Shown here piece by piece: positions 34,961-43,396 of a DNA stretch of 64,000 nucleotides. The position numbers and the translations under genes were made by a program. The DNA is from DATEDA01 sp963827595 (GTDB taxonomy: Bacteria > Pseudomonadota > Gammaproteobacteria > Burkholderiales > SG8-39), in assembly GCA_963827595.1 (NCBI GenBank), contig CAWHBT010000004.1:62001-126000 (forward strand), written 5' to 3'. Numbering within the stretch: the first letter of the stretch is position 1; every line of letters starts with the position of its first letter. The notes beneath the pieces were generated by a model, which saw only the letters and a program-made list of their open reading frames with translations, did not search any database and was not told where the DNA came from.

Positions 34961-37327
34961 CTAGGCCGCTTTGGCGAGCTCGAGCCAAGTGTCGACGACG
35001 GTGTCAGGGTTGAGCGACAGGCTCTCGATCCCTTCCTGCGCCAGCCAGCGCGCGAGGTCCGGATGGTCGGAAGGACCCTGCCCGCAGATGCCCACGTACT
35101 TGCCCTGCCGACGGCACGCCTGGATGGCCATCCGCAGCAGCGCCTGAACGGCCGGATCACGCTCGTCGAAGGCCGCCGCCACCAGACCCGAGTCGCGGTC
35201 GAGGCCCAGCGTGAGCTGCGTGAGATCGTTGGATCCGATCGAGAAGCCGTCGAAGTGCTCGAGGAACTGATCGGCGAGCAGCGCGTTCGACGGCAGCTCG
35301 CACATCATCACGATCCGGAGCCCGTTCTGCCCGCGCCGGAGGCCTTCGGCGGCTAGCAATGCCATCACCCGCCGGGCTTCGTCGACGGTGCGCACGAACG
35401 GCACCATGAGCTCGACGTTGGTCAGCCCCATGCGGTCGCGCACCCGCCGCATCGCCTCGCACTCGAGGGCAAAGCAGTCGCGGAAGGACGCCGCGAGATA
35501 GCGCGAGGCCCCGCGGAAGCCGAGCATGGGGTTCTCCTCTTCCGGCTCGTAACGCGCGCCCCCCACGAGCTTCCGGTACTCGTTCGACTTGAAGTCCGAG
35601 AGGCGGACGATCACCGGCTTCGGCCAGAAGGCGGCCGCGATGGTCGCCACCCCTTCGGCGAGCTTTTCGACATAGAACGTCCGCGGATCCGGATAACCGC
35701 GCGCCGCCGACTCGACGGCGCGCTTCATCTCGTCCGGCAGGTCCGGATACTCCAGGACCGCCTTCGGATGGACACCGATCATGTTGTTGATGACGAACTC
35801 GAGCCGGGCGAGCCCCACGCCCGCGTTCGGCAAGCCCTGCAGATCGAACGCCAGCTGCGGGTTCCCGATGTTCATGCTGATCTTGACCGGGATGTGCGGC
35901 ATCTCGGTCAGCCGGCGCCTCGTCACCTCGACCGCGAGCGCGCCCTCGTAGACGTTGCCAGTGTCGCCTTCGGCGCACGAGACCGTGACGGGGGTTCCGT
36001 CTTTGAGCCGCTGGGTCGCGTCGCCGCAGCCCACGACCGCCGGGATGCCGAGCTCGCGCGCGATGATCGCCGCGTGGCAGGTGCGGCCGCCGCGGTTGGT
36101 GACGATCGCCGCCGCGCGCTTCATCACCGGCTCCCAGTTCGGGTCGGTCATGTCGGTGACCAGCACGTCGCCGGCACGCACCGCGGACATCGCCGCGGCG
36201 TCCGGCACCACCCGCACCGGGCCGACGCCAATCTTCTGGCCGATGGCCCGGCCGGAGACCAGCACGCGCGAGCGGTCCTTCAGCCGGTAGTGCTCCTGAC
36301 CTTCGTGGCCGACCTGGGCTTTGACCGTCTCCGCCCGCGCCTGGAGGATGTAGATCTTCCCGTCGCGGCCATCCTTGCCCCACTCGATGTCCATGGGGCG
36401 TCCGTAGTGGCGCTCGATCTCCACCGCGAAGCGCGCGAGCTCGATCGCGTCGTCGTCGGTCACGCAGAACCGCTGCCGGTCCGGCTCCGGGACTTCCACG
36501 GTCACCGTTGAGGGTCCGGTCGCCCCCGACGCGTACACCAGCTTCACGAGCTTCGAGCCGAGGCTGCGACGGATGACCGGAAACTTCCCGGCCGCGAGCA
36601 TCGGCTTGTGCACGTAGAACTCGTCGGGATTCACCGCACCCTGAACGACCGTCTCGCCGAGCCCGTAGGCCGCGGTGATGAAGACCACGTCGCGGAACCC
36701 CGACTCGGTGTCGAGCGTGAACATCACCCCGCTCGACGCGAGGTCGCTCCGGACCATCCGCTGCACGCCCGCCGAGAGCGCGACCTCCCCAAGGGCGAAG
36801 CCCTGGTGGGCGCGGTACGAGATCGCACGGTCGTTGTACAGGGAAGCGAACACGTGCCGGATCGCCACCAGCACCGCGTCGAGGCCCGTGACGTTGAGGA
36901 ACGTCTCCTGCTGGCCGGCGAAGGAGGCCTCCGGCAGGTCCTCCGCGGTCGCGCTCGACCGCACCGCAACCGGCGACTCGCCCTCCTCCATGAGCGCGCG
37001 ATAGGCTCCCGCGATCGCCGTTTCCAGGCCGGCCGGAAGCGGCGCATCGACGATCCACTCGCGAATCTCGGCACCGCACTGCGCGAGGGCAGCGACGTCG
37101 TTCGGGTCGAGCCTCCGGAGCCGGTCCTCGATCCGCCGCGTCAGGCCGGCGCCGTCGAGGAACCGCCGATACGCGCTAGCGGTGGTCGCGAACCCGCCCG
37201 GCACCCGGATGCCGCGCGCGGCCAGGTGGCCGATCATCTCGCCGAGCGACGCGTTCTTGCCGCCCACGCGCGGGACGTCGGCAATGCGCACATCCTCGAA
37301 CCGCACCACGTCGTCGCTGGTCGCCAT
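34961..37327 (-). CDS. ppsA: Phosphoenolpyruvate synthase
   Basis: 788 aa, normal length. It makes PEP from pyruvate and ATP for gluconeogenesis. The N-terminal ATP-binding domain begins VGGKNASLGEMI. The phosphohistidine swivel domain has GGRTCHAAIIARELGIPA (catalytic His). The C-terminal TIM barrel carries GSNDLTQLTLGLDRDSG and the catalytic Cys in ICGQGPSDHPD. It is divergent from its regulator ppsR with 73 bases between the starts. Confidence 0.96.
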   Translation of the reverse strand: MATSDDVVRFEDVRIADVPRVGGKNASLGEMIGHLAARGIRVPGGFATTASAYRRFLDGAGLTRRIEDRLRRLDPNDVAALAQCGAEIREWIVDAPLPAGLETAIAGAYRALMEEGESPVAVRSSATAEDLPEASFAGQQETFLNVTGLDAVLVAIRHVFASLYNDRAISYRAHQGFALGEVALSAGVQRMVRSDLASSGVMFTLDTESGFRDVVFITAAYGLGETVVQGAVNPDEFYVHKPMLAAGKFPVIRRSLGSKLVKLVYASGATGPSTVTVEVPEPDRQRFCVTDDDAIELARFAVEIERHYGRPMDIEWGKDGRDGKIYILQARAETVKAQVGHEGQEHYRLKDRSRVLVSGRAIGQKIGVGPVRVVPDAAAMSAVRAGDVLVTDMTDPNWEPVMKRAAAIVTNRGGRTCHAAIIARELGIPAVVGCGDATQRLKDGTPVTVSCAEGDTGNVYEGALAVEVTRRRLTEMPHIPVKISMNIGNPQLAFDLQGLPNAGVGLARLEFVINNMIGVHPKAVLEYPDLPDEMKRAVESAARGYPDPRTFYVEKLAEGVATIAAAFWPKPVIVRLSDFKSNEYRKLVGGARYEPEEENPMLGFRGASRYLAASFRDCFALECEAMRRVRDRMGLTNVELMVPFVRTVDEARRVMALLAAEGLRRGQNGLRIVMMCELPSNALLADQFLEHFDGFSIGSNDLTQLTLGLDRDSGLVAAAFDERDPAVQALLRMAIQACRRQGKYVGICGQGPSDHPDLARWLAQEGIESLSLNPDTVVDTWLELAKAA

Positions 37328-37400
37328 GTCGTGCCCGCTGGGTTGCCGTAGAACCGGGAAGCGGATATTTTACCGGCGCGGGCATCGCCCCGCACCGCGC

Positions 37401-38228
37401 ATGTCGCAACGCCGCCGCACAGTCTTCTTCATCTCCGACGGGACCGGCATCTCGGCGGAGACGCTCGGCCACAGCCTGCTCACGCAGTTCGAGGACATCG
37501 AGTTCACGCAGATCGTCCTGCCGTTCGTGGACTCCGTGGCCAAGGCGGGCGAGTGCGTCGCCCGCATCGAGGAAGCCCGGGTGCGATCGGGAGCACGGCC
37601 CATCGTTTTCTGCACGCTGGTGAACGACGAGGTCCGGAACGCGCTGCGCGGCGCGGACGCGCTGGTGCTGGATTTTTTCCAGGGCTTCCTCAATCCGCTG
37701 GAGGCGGAGCTCGGGCTCCGCTCGACCCACGCCGTCGGGCGCTCGCACAGCGCCGCGAACAACAAGGAGTACCTGGACCGGATCGAGGCGATCAACTTCG
37801 CGCTCGCGCACGACGACGGCCTCGGCAACCAGGAGCTCGGCAAGGCCGACGTCGTCCTGGTCGGCGTTTCGCGCAGCGGCAAGACGCCGACCTGCCTGTA
37901 CCTCGCGCTGCAGTTCGGCATCAAGGCGGCGAACGTGCCGCTCACTCCCGACGACTTCGACCGCGGCATGCTGCCCGGCGCGCTCGAGCCGCACCTGAAG
38001 AAGCTCTACGGGCTCACGATCGCGCCGGATCGGCTGGCCGAGGTCCGCAACCAGCGCCGTCCGGACAGCCGCTACGCGCGCCTCGAGAACTGCCGCTACG
38101 AGGTCGAGCAGGCCGAGCGGCTGATGCGGGGTTTCGGGATCCCGTGGCTGAACTCGACGACCCGGTCGATCGAGGAGATCGCCACGAAGATCCTCCAGGA
38201 GGTCAAGCTCCAGCGTCGGGTGTACTGA
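37401..38228 (+). CDS. ppsR: PEP synthase regulatory protein (kinase/pyrophosphorylase)
   Basis: 275 aa, DUF299 family. It starts MSQRRRTVFFISDGTGISAE and has the P-loop GVSRSGKTPTCLYLA. It turns PEP synthase off by ADP-dependent phosphorylation of a Thr next to the catalytic His and on again by phosphorolysis. That fits its divergent position next to ppsA. Its 3' end overlaps the convergent acyltransferase gene by 26 bases. Confidence 0.95.
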   Translation: MSQRRRTVFFISDGTGISAETLGHSLLTQFEDIEFTQIVLPFVDSVAKAGECVARIEEARVRSGARPIVFCTLVNDEVRNALRGADALVLDFFQGFLNPLEAELGLRSTHAVGRSHSAANNKEYLDRIEAINFALAHDDGLGNQELGKADVVLVGVSRSGKTPTCLYLALQFGIKAANVPLTPDDFDRGMLPGALEPHLKKLYGLTIAPDRLAEVRNQRRPDSRYARLENCRYEVEQAERLMRGFGIPWLNSTTRSIEEIATKILQEVKLQRRVY

Positions 38229-39447
38229 CCCGGCGGTCGCGCGACCAGGGCGTCGCTTTCCACCGCCGGTGGACCCACCACCACTGCTCGGGGTGCCGCA
38301 GGATCAGGCGCTCGAGGGCCGCGTTGTAGGCGCGGGTGTTCGTCCGGATCGCCTCGTTCACGTCTTCGCACTCGATCGCCGGCAGCGGCTCCTCGAAGCG
38401 CAGGACGTGGTGGCCGTCGGGCTCCCGCCAGCTCGCCGCCGGCAGGACCGGGGCGCCGGTGGCCAGGGCGAGCACGGCGACGCTGCGGAACGTCCCGGCC
38501 GGATGCCCGAAGAAGTCGACCGAAATGGCGTCGCGGCCGCCCGCGTGCTGATCGAAGGGAAACACCGCCATGTCGCCCCGTTCCAGGCACTCAACGATGG
38601 CGTCGAGGGCGCCCCGCTTGGGCAGCGTCCCGAAGCCGGCGCGCCGGAAGCGCCGGGTCACGAGCGCGTCGACCCAGCGCGGCTTGAACTCGCGGCGTAC
38701 GAAGTGAAACCGGCCGCGGGCGTACGCGAAGTGGGCGTTGCTGAGCGCCCCTGCGGTCGCGACTTCCCAGTTGCCAAAGTGACCGGTGATCACGATCGCG
38801 CCCTTGCCGCGCTCCAGCGCCGCGTCGAGCGTCGCCACGTTCTCCACCCGCACGATGGCCGCCCGGCGCGCCGCCGACAGCCAGGAATAGCGCACAAACT
38901 CACCCGCGAGCCGCGCGAGGTGGCCGTAGTGCGCTTGCGCAAGCCGCTTGATCTCGGCCTCCGGAACGGTGTCCCCGAAGACGCGCCGCAGATTGGCGAG
39001 AATCACGCCCCGACGGATGGGGAGCAGGTAGTAGACGAGCTTGCCGAGGAGCGGGACCTCGGTCGCGGCCGGCTCGGGGATCGCCACCGCCGACGCGGTC
39101 GTCCGGTCGTGCGACAGCGACAGCGCGATCGCGCGGACGCGATGGCGGCCGAGGACGTCCTGCGCCGCGGGGCTGCACTCCACGTGCGGCGCGCCGTAAC
39201 CGTCGCGTGCGACCGAGAAGTCGGCCGGGCCGAGCAGCCCGAGCGTTGTCTCGCGCGGGAACAGCTTGAGGCACGCCTCCTTCGCGGCGAAGCGCGCCGC
39301 GAGGCTCCCGGCCCGCCCCGCCCCGTGCCCGCTGTCCCCCAGCTCCGTGGCGGAGAAGAGGCTCCGGAGGTCTTCGGCGGGCGTTTCCCGCAGCAGCCGC
39401 TCGATCCGTGCAATCGCGACCGTGTCGATCCCGCAGCGGGAAGACAA
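38203..39447 (-). CDS. AcpS-type phosphopantetheinyl transferase fused to an LpxL-like acyltransferase
   Basis: 414 aa from TTG 39447, which has GGAGG seven bases upstream; no ATG fits. Residues 1-125 are AcpS-like: GIDTV with Asp8, ARFAAKEACLKL with Glu57, and SLSHDRTTASAVA. Residues about 130-414 are a lysophospholipid/lipid A acyltransferase domain with HFGNWE (His223...Glu228) and HPEQWWWVHRRWK near the end. The first half would activate the cluster's ACP, and the second would move the acyl chain to an acceptor. The two activities are normally separate proteins. It is the last gene of the FAS-like cluster. No signal peptide is seen. Confidence 0.85.
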   Translation of the reverse strand: MSSRCGIDTVAIARIERLLRETPAEDLRSLFSATELGDSGHGAGRAGSLAARFAAKEACLKLFPRETTLGLLGPADFSVARDGYGAPHVECSPAAQDVLGRHRVRAIALSLSHDRTTASAVAIPEPAATEVPLLGKLVYYLLPIRRGVILANLRRVFGDTVPEAEIKRLAQAHYGHLARLAGEFVRYSWLSAARRAAIVRVENVATLDAALERGKGAIVITGHFGNWEVATAGALSNAHFAYARGRFHFVRREFKPRWVDALVTRRFRRAGFGTLPKRGALDAIVECLERGDMAVFPFDQHAGGRDAISVDFFGHPAGTFRSVAVLALATGAPVLPAASWREPDGHHVLRFEEPLPAIECEDVNEAIRTNTRAYNAALERLILRHPEQWWWVHRRWKATPWSRDRRVSTPDAGA

Positions 39448-39454
39448 CCCGGAG

Positions 39455-39459
39455 CCTCC
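39455..39459 (-). promoter_or_regulatory. Shine-Dalgarno deciding the TTG start of the AcpS-LPLAT fusion
   Basis: GGAGG on the minus strand, seven bases before the TTG at 39447 and directly after the ketosynthase stop at 39462. It supports the fusion being translated as one protein from this codon. Confidence 0.7.
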
Positions 39460-39461
39460 GG

Positions 39462-40757
39462 TCAGCGACGCGTCGCGCCGCCCGCGGCGCGCACGAGGAG
39501 CGCGGCGTTGGTTCCTCCGAAGCCTCGGCTCAGGACGAGCCCCACGTCGCTGCGGGGCGTTTGCGGCTGCGCCGAGACGGGCAGCCCGGCGCAGGCCGGG
39601 TCGAGCCGCCGCAAGGTGGCAACGCCGGGAACGGTGCCTCGCCGCAACGCCGTCAGCGTCAGGACGGTGTCGACGGGTCCCGACGCCGCGATCAGATGAC
39701 CGAAGGCCCATTTGAACGCAGTGACCGGCGGCGGCGCGGGTCCGAAAACGCGGCGGATGGCGGCCGCCTCGGACGCGTCCGACTGCAGGGTGCCGTTGCC
39801 GTGGGCCGAGATCATCCCGACGTCGGCGGCGCGGATACCGCTGTCCTCCAGCGCGAGCTCGATCGCGCGCGCGAGCCCGTCGCCGTCATCCCGGATCGCG
39901 AACAGGCCCTCCGCGTCGGTGGCGCACCCGCTGCCGAGGACCTCGCCGAGCACGGCGGCGCCGCGGCTTGCGACGGCGGTCCCGGTCTCCAGGACCAGGG
40001 CCCCGGCGCCCTCTCCGAACAGGGTGCCGCTGCGCCCGGCATCGAACGGCCGCACCGCGTCCGTCGCGAGCAGGCCGACACGGTGGTAGTAGAAGACCAT
40101 CTGCGGCTCGATCGGTGCGTCGTGGCCCACGGCGACCGCGCGATCGGCCTCGGCCGTCCGCAGCGCCGCCACCGCCTCGATGACCGCGAGCGTTCCGCCG
40201 ACCACGTGGTTCGTCACGCAGGTGTTCGACCCCTTGAGCCCGTAGCGGATGCCGACGTGACACAGCACGTTGTTCGGCAACGTCCGCAGCAGCCACATCG
40301 GGTTCACGGTCGCTTCGAGCTCGCGGCCGAACGTCGCGAGGTCGTCCCCGGCGGCGGTCATCAGTGGGAAGAAGTCGTACATGCTCTGGTACCCGCCACC
40401 GCCCGCCCCGACGTAGACCCCCATCCGGTCGTTGGCCGCGTCGGCGGCATCGGGCACCAACGTCTCGCGGTAGGCGACGAACCCGGAGCCTTCGATCGCC
40501 TGTCCGGCGGCGTACAGACCGAGCAGGTCGGTGCGCCGGATGAGCTTGTGCAGCTTGCGGTCCGCAACCAGCGCGTTCGGGTTGTAGTCGGGGATCTCGG
40601 CCGCCACTCGCACCGGCCACCCCGTCGTGTCCCACTGACGGATGGGCGCGATGGCAGAGCGGCCGGCCTGCACCGCATCCAGGATCTCGTCTGGAGTCCG
40701 CCCGGCGCCACACACCGCGCCGGTGCCGGTAATGAGGACTTTGGGCGCAGCGGCCAT
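39462..40757 (-). CDS. Beta-ketoacyl-ACP synthase, divergent member (KS1)
   Basis: 431 aa, ATG 40757. Thiolase-fold ketosynthase with the start KVLITGTGAVCGAGRTP. The active-site residues are present but in unusual surroundings: Cys180 in GSNTCVTNHVVGG (normally TACSSG or similar), His319 in SAHGNGTLQSDASE (normally HGTGT), Lys349 and His354 in FKWAFGHLIAASG. Because the Cys is kept, it is not a chain-length factor by sequence. It ends 14 bases before the AcpS-LPLAT start and begins 19 bases after the stop of the second ketosynthase. Confidence 0.85.
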   Translation of the reverse strand: MAAAPKVLITGTGAVCGAGRTPDEILDAVQAGRSAIAPIRQWDTTGWPVRVAAEIPDYNPNALVADRKLHKLIRRTDLLGLYAAGQAIEGSGFVAYRETLVPDAADAANDRMGVYVGAGGGGYQSMYDFFPLMTAAGDDLATFGRELEATVNPMWLLRTLPNNVLCHVGIRYGLKGSNTCVTNHVVGGTLAVIEAVAALRTAEADRAVAVGHDAPIEPQMVFYYHRVGLLATDAVRPFDAGRSGTLFGEGAGALVLETGTAVASRGAAVLGEVLGSGCATDAEGLFAIRDDGDGLARAIELALEDSGIRAADVGMISAHGNGTLQSDASEAAAIRRVFGPAPPPVTAFKWAFGHLIAASGPVDTVLTLTALRRGTVPGVATLRRLDPACAGLPVSAQPQTPRSDVGLVLSRGFGGTNAALLVRAAGGATRR

Positions 40758-40776
40758 CCGAGCTACCCGCGGCACG

Positions 40777-42096
40777 TCATGCGGGCCGCGCCGCGCCCCC
40801 GTCGATCTCGTCGGGGTTGCGGAGCGCGATGCAGCTGTTCGAACCGCCGAAACCCAGGGAGTTCGACAGGGCGACCTTGACCCGCCGTCGCCGCGGCTCG
40901 CCGCGGACGATGTCCAGCGCGCAGTCGGGGTCGGGCTCCCGGAGATTGGCGTTGACCGGTAGCAGGCCGTGGTGGATCGCGAGCGCGCAGACCGCCGCCT
41001 CCACCGCACCGGCAGCGGCGATGAGATGCCCCGTAACGCTCTTCGTCGAGCTCACCGCAACCTTGGCGACGCCGGGGCCGAACACGACGCCCGCCGCGGC
41101 GGATTCGCTGCGGTCGTTCATCGGCGTCGAGGTGCCGTGCGCGTTGAGATAGTCGACCTCGCCGGGGCTCGCGCCGGCGTCCGCCAGCGCCTGACGCATC
41201 GCCTGGATCGGCCCGTCCCCGGACGGGTGCGAGTCGGTGATGCGATAGCTCGAGAGCGAGTTGCCGTCACCGGCGAGCTCCGCGTAGATTCGGGCGCCGC
41301 GGGCCCGGGCCATGGCCCACTCCTCGAGCACCAGAAAACCCGCCCCTTCGCCGAGAACGAAGCCGTTCCGGGTCACGTCGAACGGGCGGCTGGCGCGCTC
41401 CGGCGTGTCGTTGTCGGTCGAGAGCGCGCTGAGGAGGCAGAACCCGCCGAGACCGACCGGACTGATCATCGAGTCGAATCCGCCGGCGAGCACCCGGTCG
41501 ACGTTTCCGCGCCGGATCAGTTTCATCGCCGTGCCCACGGCCTGCCCGCCGGACGCGCACGCCGTGTGCACCGCCGTCGCGTACCCCCGGATATCGAATC
41601 GCCGCAACAGCAAGCTCAGCCCCGCATTGGCCACGCTGCGGGAGAACGTGAGGGGGTCCGCCGCGGAGCCCTCCCCGGCCGGGAGCAGCTCCGGGTGCAG
41701 ATCGCCGTCGGCGGCATACCGGCGATGGACGTCCGCGAGCTCCTCGTACCCCACACCCATCATGCCCGTCCCGACGGCGCAGCCCCAGCGCGTCGCAGTC
41801 TCCGGCGTGGGCCGAATCCCGGCGTCCCGGATCGCCTGCTCGGCGGCCGCGAGGGCAAAGCGGTGAGAACGATTCGCGAACTTGAGAAGCTTCCGGTCGT
41901 CGATCGCGTCGGCGTCGCGAAAGCCCTTCACCTCGGCGGCGATCCGCACCGGAAAACCGCTCGCATCGAACAGACTGATCGGCGCGACGCCGCTGCGGGC
42001 GGCGAGCAGCGCCTCCCAGGTCGTTGCGACATCGCACCCGACCGGCGTCACGAGCCCCAGCCCGGTAATCGCGACCCGGCGACGCCCCTGCGTCAC
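40777..42096 (-). CDS. Beta-ketoacyl-ACP synthase II-like (KS2)
   Basis: 439 aa. Closer to FabF than KS1: RRVAITGLGLVTPVG at the start, Cys180 in HTACASGGQAVG, His320 in NAHGTSTPMND, Lys352 and His357 in TKSVTGHLIAAAG. It should catalyse the decarboxylative condensation of malonyl-ACP with the growing chain. Its ATG overlaps the end of the dehydratase gene by four bases. As it lies in a cluster with its own ACP, it probably acts on a special chain rather than replacing housekeeping FabF. Confidence 0.88.
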   Translation of the reverse strand: MTQGRRRVAITGLGLVTPVGCDVATTWEALLAARSGVAPISLFDASGFPVRIAAEVKGFRDADAIDDRKLLKFANRSHRFALAAAEQAIRDAGIRPTPETATRWGCAVGTGMMGVGYEELADVHRRYAADGDLHPELLPAGEGSAADPLTFSRSVANAGLSLLLRRFDIRGYATAVHTACASGGQAVGTAMKLIRRGNVDRVLAGGFDSMISPVGLGGFCLLSALSTDNDTPERASRPFDVTRNGFVLGEGAGFLVLEEWAMARARGARIYAELAGDGNSLSSYRITDSHPSGDGPIQAMRQALADAGASPGEVDYLNAHGTSTPMNDRSESAAAGVVFGPGVAKVAVSSTKSVTGHLIAAAGAVEAAVCALAIHHGLLPVNANLREPDPDCALDIVRGEPRRRRVKVALSNSLGFGGSNSCIALRNPDEIDGGAARPA

Positions 42097-42956
42097 GCCA
42101 CCTCCCGTGGCGCGAACTCCAAGCGTGCGGTGGCGATCTGCTTGCCGTTCGACCGTGCAGTCAGGGCCGCCTCGACGACCGCGCCGGCCTGCGACAGCTG
42201 GGCCTCGAGCTCGACGGCCTGACCTGGAGCGATGAACGACCGGATCTTCACGTCCGTCACCCGCGCCGGGACGAGAGCGCCCGCGCCCCGTCGGGGCAGC
42301 TCGTCGGCGAGCGCCCTCGCCAGGCGGATCTGGGAGTCGAGGAGGAGCGTCCCGGGAAACACGGCGCGCCGTGGAAAGTGATCGGCGAAGAACGGCGCGG
42401 ACTCGGGCACCTGCAGCGCCGCGCGGACCCGTTCACCCGGCTGTCGATCGATCACGCGAAGCTCCGGCGGCGTGACGCCGCGGAATCCGCCGCCGGGCGC
42501 TCCCGCGTCGCGAAGAACCTCGAACTGCCGTTGCACGGCCTCCGGAGCGTCGAAGTCCTCGAGCGGCAGCATGGGCCCCAGGCAGTGGTCGAGCCTCAGC
42601 ACTTTCGCGCCCGCGACCCGGGCGCAGCCGCTGTACGCGACTGCTTCGTCGTCGCAGCTCGCGAGCTCGACCTCGAGGTCGAGCCGCTGTCCGGGGGTCA
42701 CCTCGCCCACGAACACAGTCTCGCCCGCGAGGCCGGCCACCGGCCGGCGCCGGAATCCGACGTGCCGCATGGCGACCCACGCCGCGAGCTGGCCCACCGC
42801 CTCGGCGACGAGACAGGCCGGGAAGGACGACAGCCCTGCCGGCACCGCGAATTGCCCCTTGGCCCGCTGAGCGCCTTCGAGCGCCGTGATCCGATCGACG
42901 AAGGAGAATGCGCTGAAGCGCGGCGCCATCCGAGCTTCGGCGTCGCGATCGTTCAA
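42093..42956 (-). CDS. Double hot-dog 3-hydroxyacyl-ACP dehydratase
   Basis: 287 aa made of two hot-dog domains. The first (about 15-130) has the central-helix segment FPACLVAEAVGQLAAW with Glu52, but no His before it. The second (about 160-285) has FFADHFPRRAVFPGTLLLDSQ with His193 and Asp207, the pair used by FabA/FabZ-type enzymes. Fused hot-dogs usually keep one working site, and here that is probably the second domain. It would remove water from 3-hydroxyacyl-ACP. The end overlaps KS2, and the ACP gene ends five bases upstream. Confidence 0.78.
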   Translation of the reverse strand: MNDRDAEARMAPRFSAFSFVDRITALEGAQRAKGQFAVPAGLSSFPACLVAEAVGQLAAWVAMRHVGFRRRPVAGLAGETVFVGEVTPGQRLDLEVELASCDDEAVAYSGCARVAGAKVLRLDHCLGPMLPLEDFDAPEAVQRQFEVLRDAGAPGGGFRGVTPPELRVIDRQPGERVRAALQVPESAPFFADHFPRRAVFPGTLLLDSQIRLARALADELPRRGAGALVPARVTDVKIRSFIAPGQAVELEAQLSQAGAVVEAALTARSNGKQIATARLEFAPREVA

Positions 42957-42961
42957 CGCCG

Positions 42962-43390
42962 TCAGGCCCCGCTCTGGGCCGCCCGCTGCGCGCGCACGAC
43001 CACCTTGCAGAACGTCTCGGGCGTGAACAGGCGCGGGATGTCCGCGCTCTTCATCGGGGTGCGAAAGCGCTCGGGCGGCACCTCGCTCAGGAACTCGCGC
43101 AGGCGCTTGAGCCCGACTTCGGTCACAAGCCCTTTTTGTTCGAAGTCCGACTCCGGCAGGTCCCCGCGCGCGTCCTCGACGATCTTACCGCGCGGAATCT
43201 TCACCTTGAACGCCCGCTCGAGCCGGAACACCAGGTCCAGGAAATCGATCGACTCGGCGTCGAGGTCCTCGATCAGCGACGCGTCCAGCTTGACGCGGTC
43301 GAGGTCGCAGCCGAGCGCATCGGCCAGGATCTGGGCGACCGTCGGATAGACGGCCTGAATCTCTTGCTTGGTGATCTCCCTGTGCTCCAT
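42962..43390 (-). CDS. Acyl carrier protein with long C-terminal extension
   Basis: 142 aa, about 60 more than standard ACP. The carrier part (about residues 10-85) has the 4'-phosphopantetheine site in DLDAESIDFLDL (Ser47) and the acidic helix II region. Family ACPs carry DSL; here it is ESI. The C-terminal part after about residue 90 (LREFLSEVPPERF, then IPRLFTPETFCKVVVRAQ) is unlike ordinary ACP and could be a docking segment for the cluster's enzymes. It lies between the ketoreductase and dehydratase genes. Confidence 0.85.
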   Translation of the reverse strand: MEHREITKQEIQAVYPTVAQILADALGCDLDRVKLDASLIEDLDAESIDFLDLVFRLERAFKVKIPRGKIVEDARGDLPESDFEQKGLVTEVGLKRLREFLSEVPPERFRTPMKSADIPRLFTPETFCKVVVRAQRAAQSGA

Positions 43391-43396
43391 TCCGTG

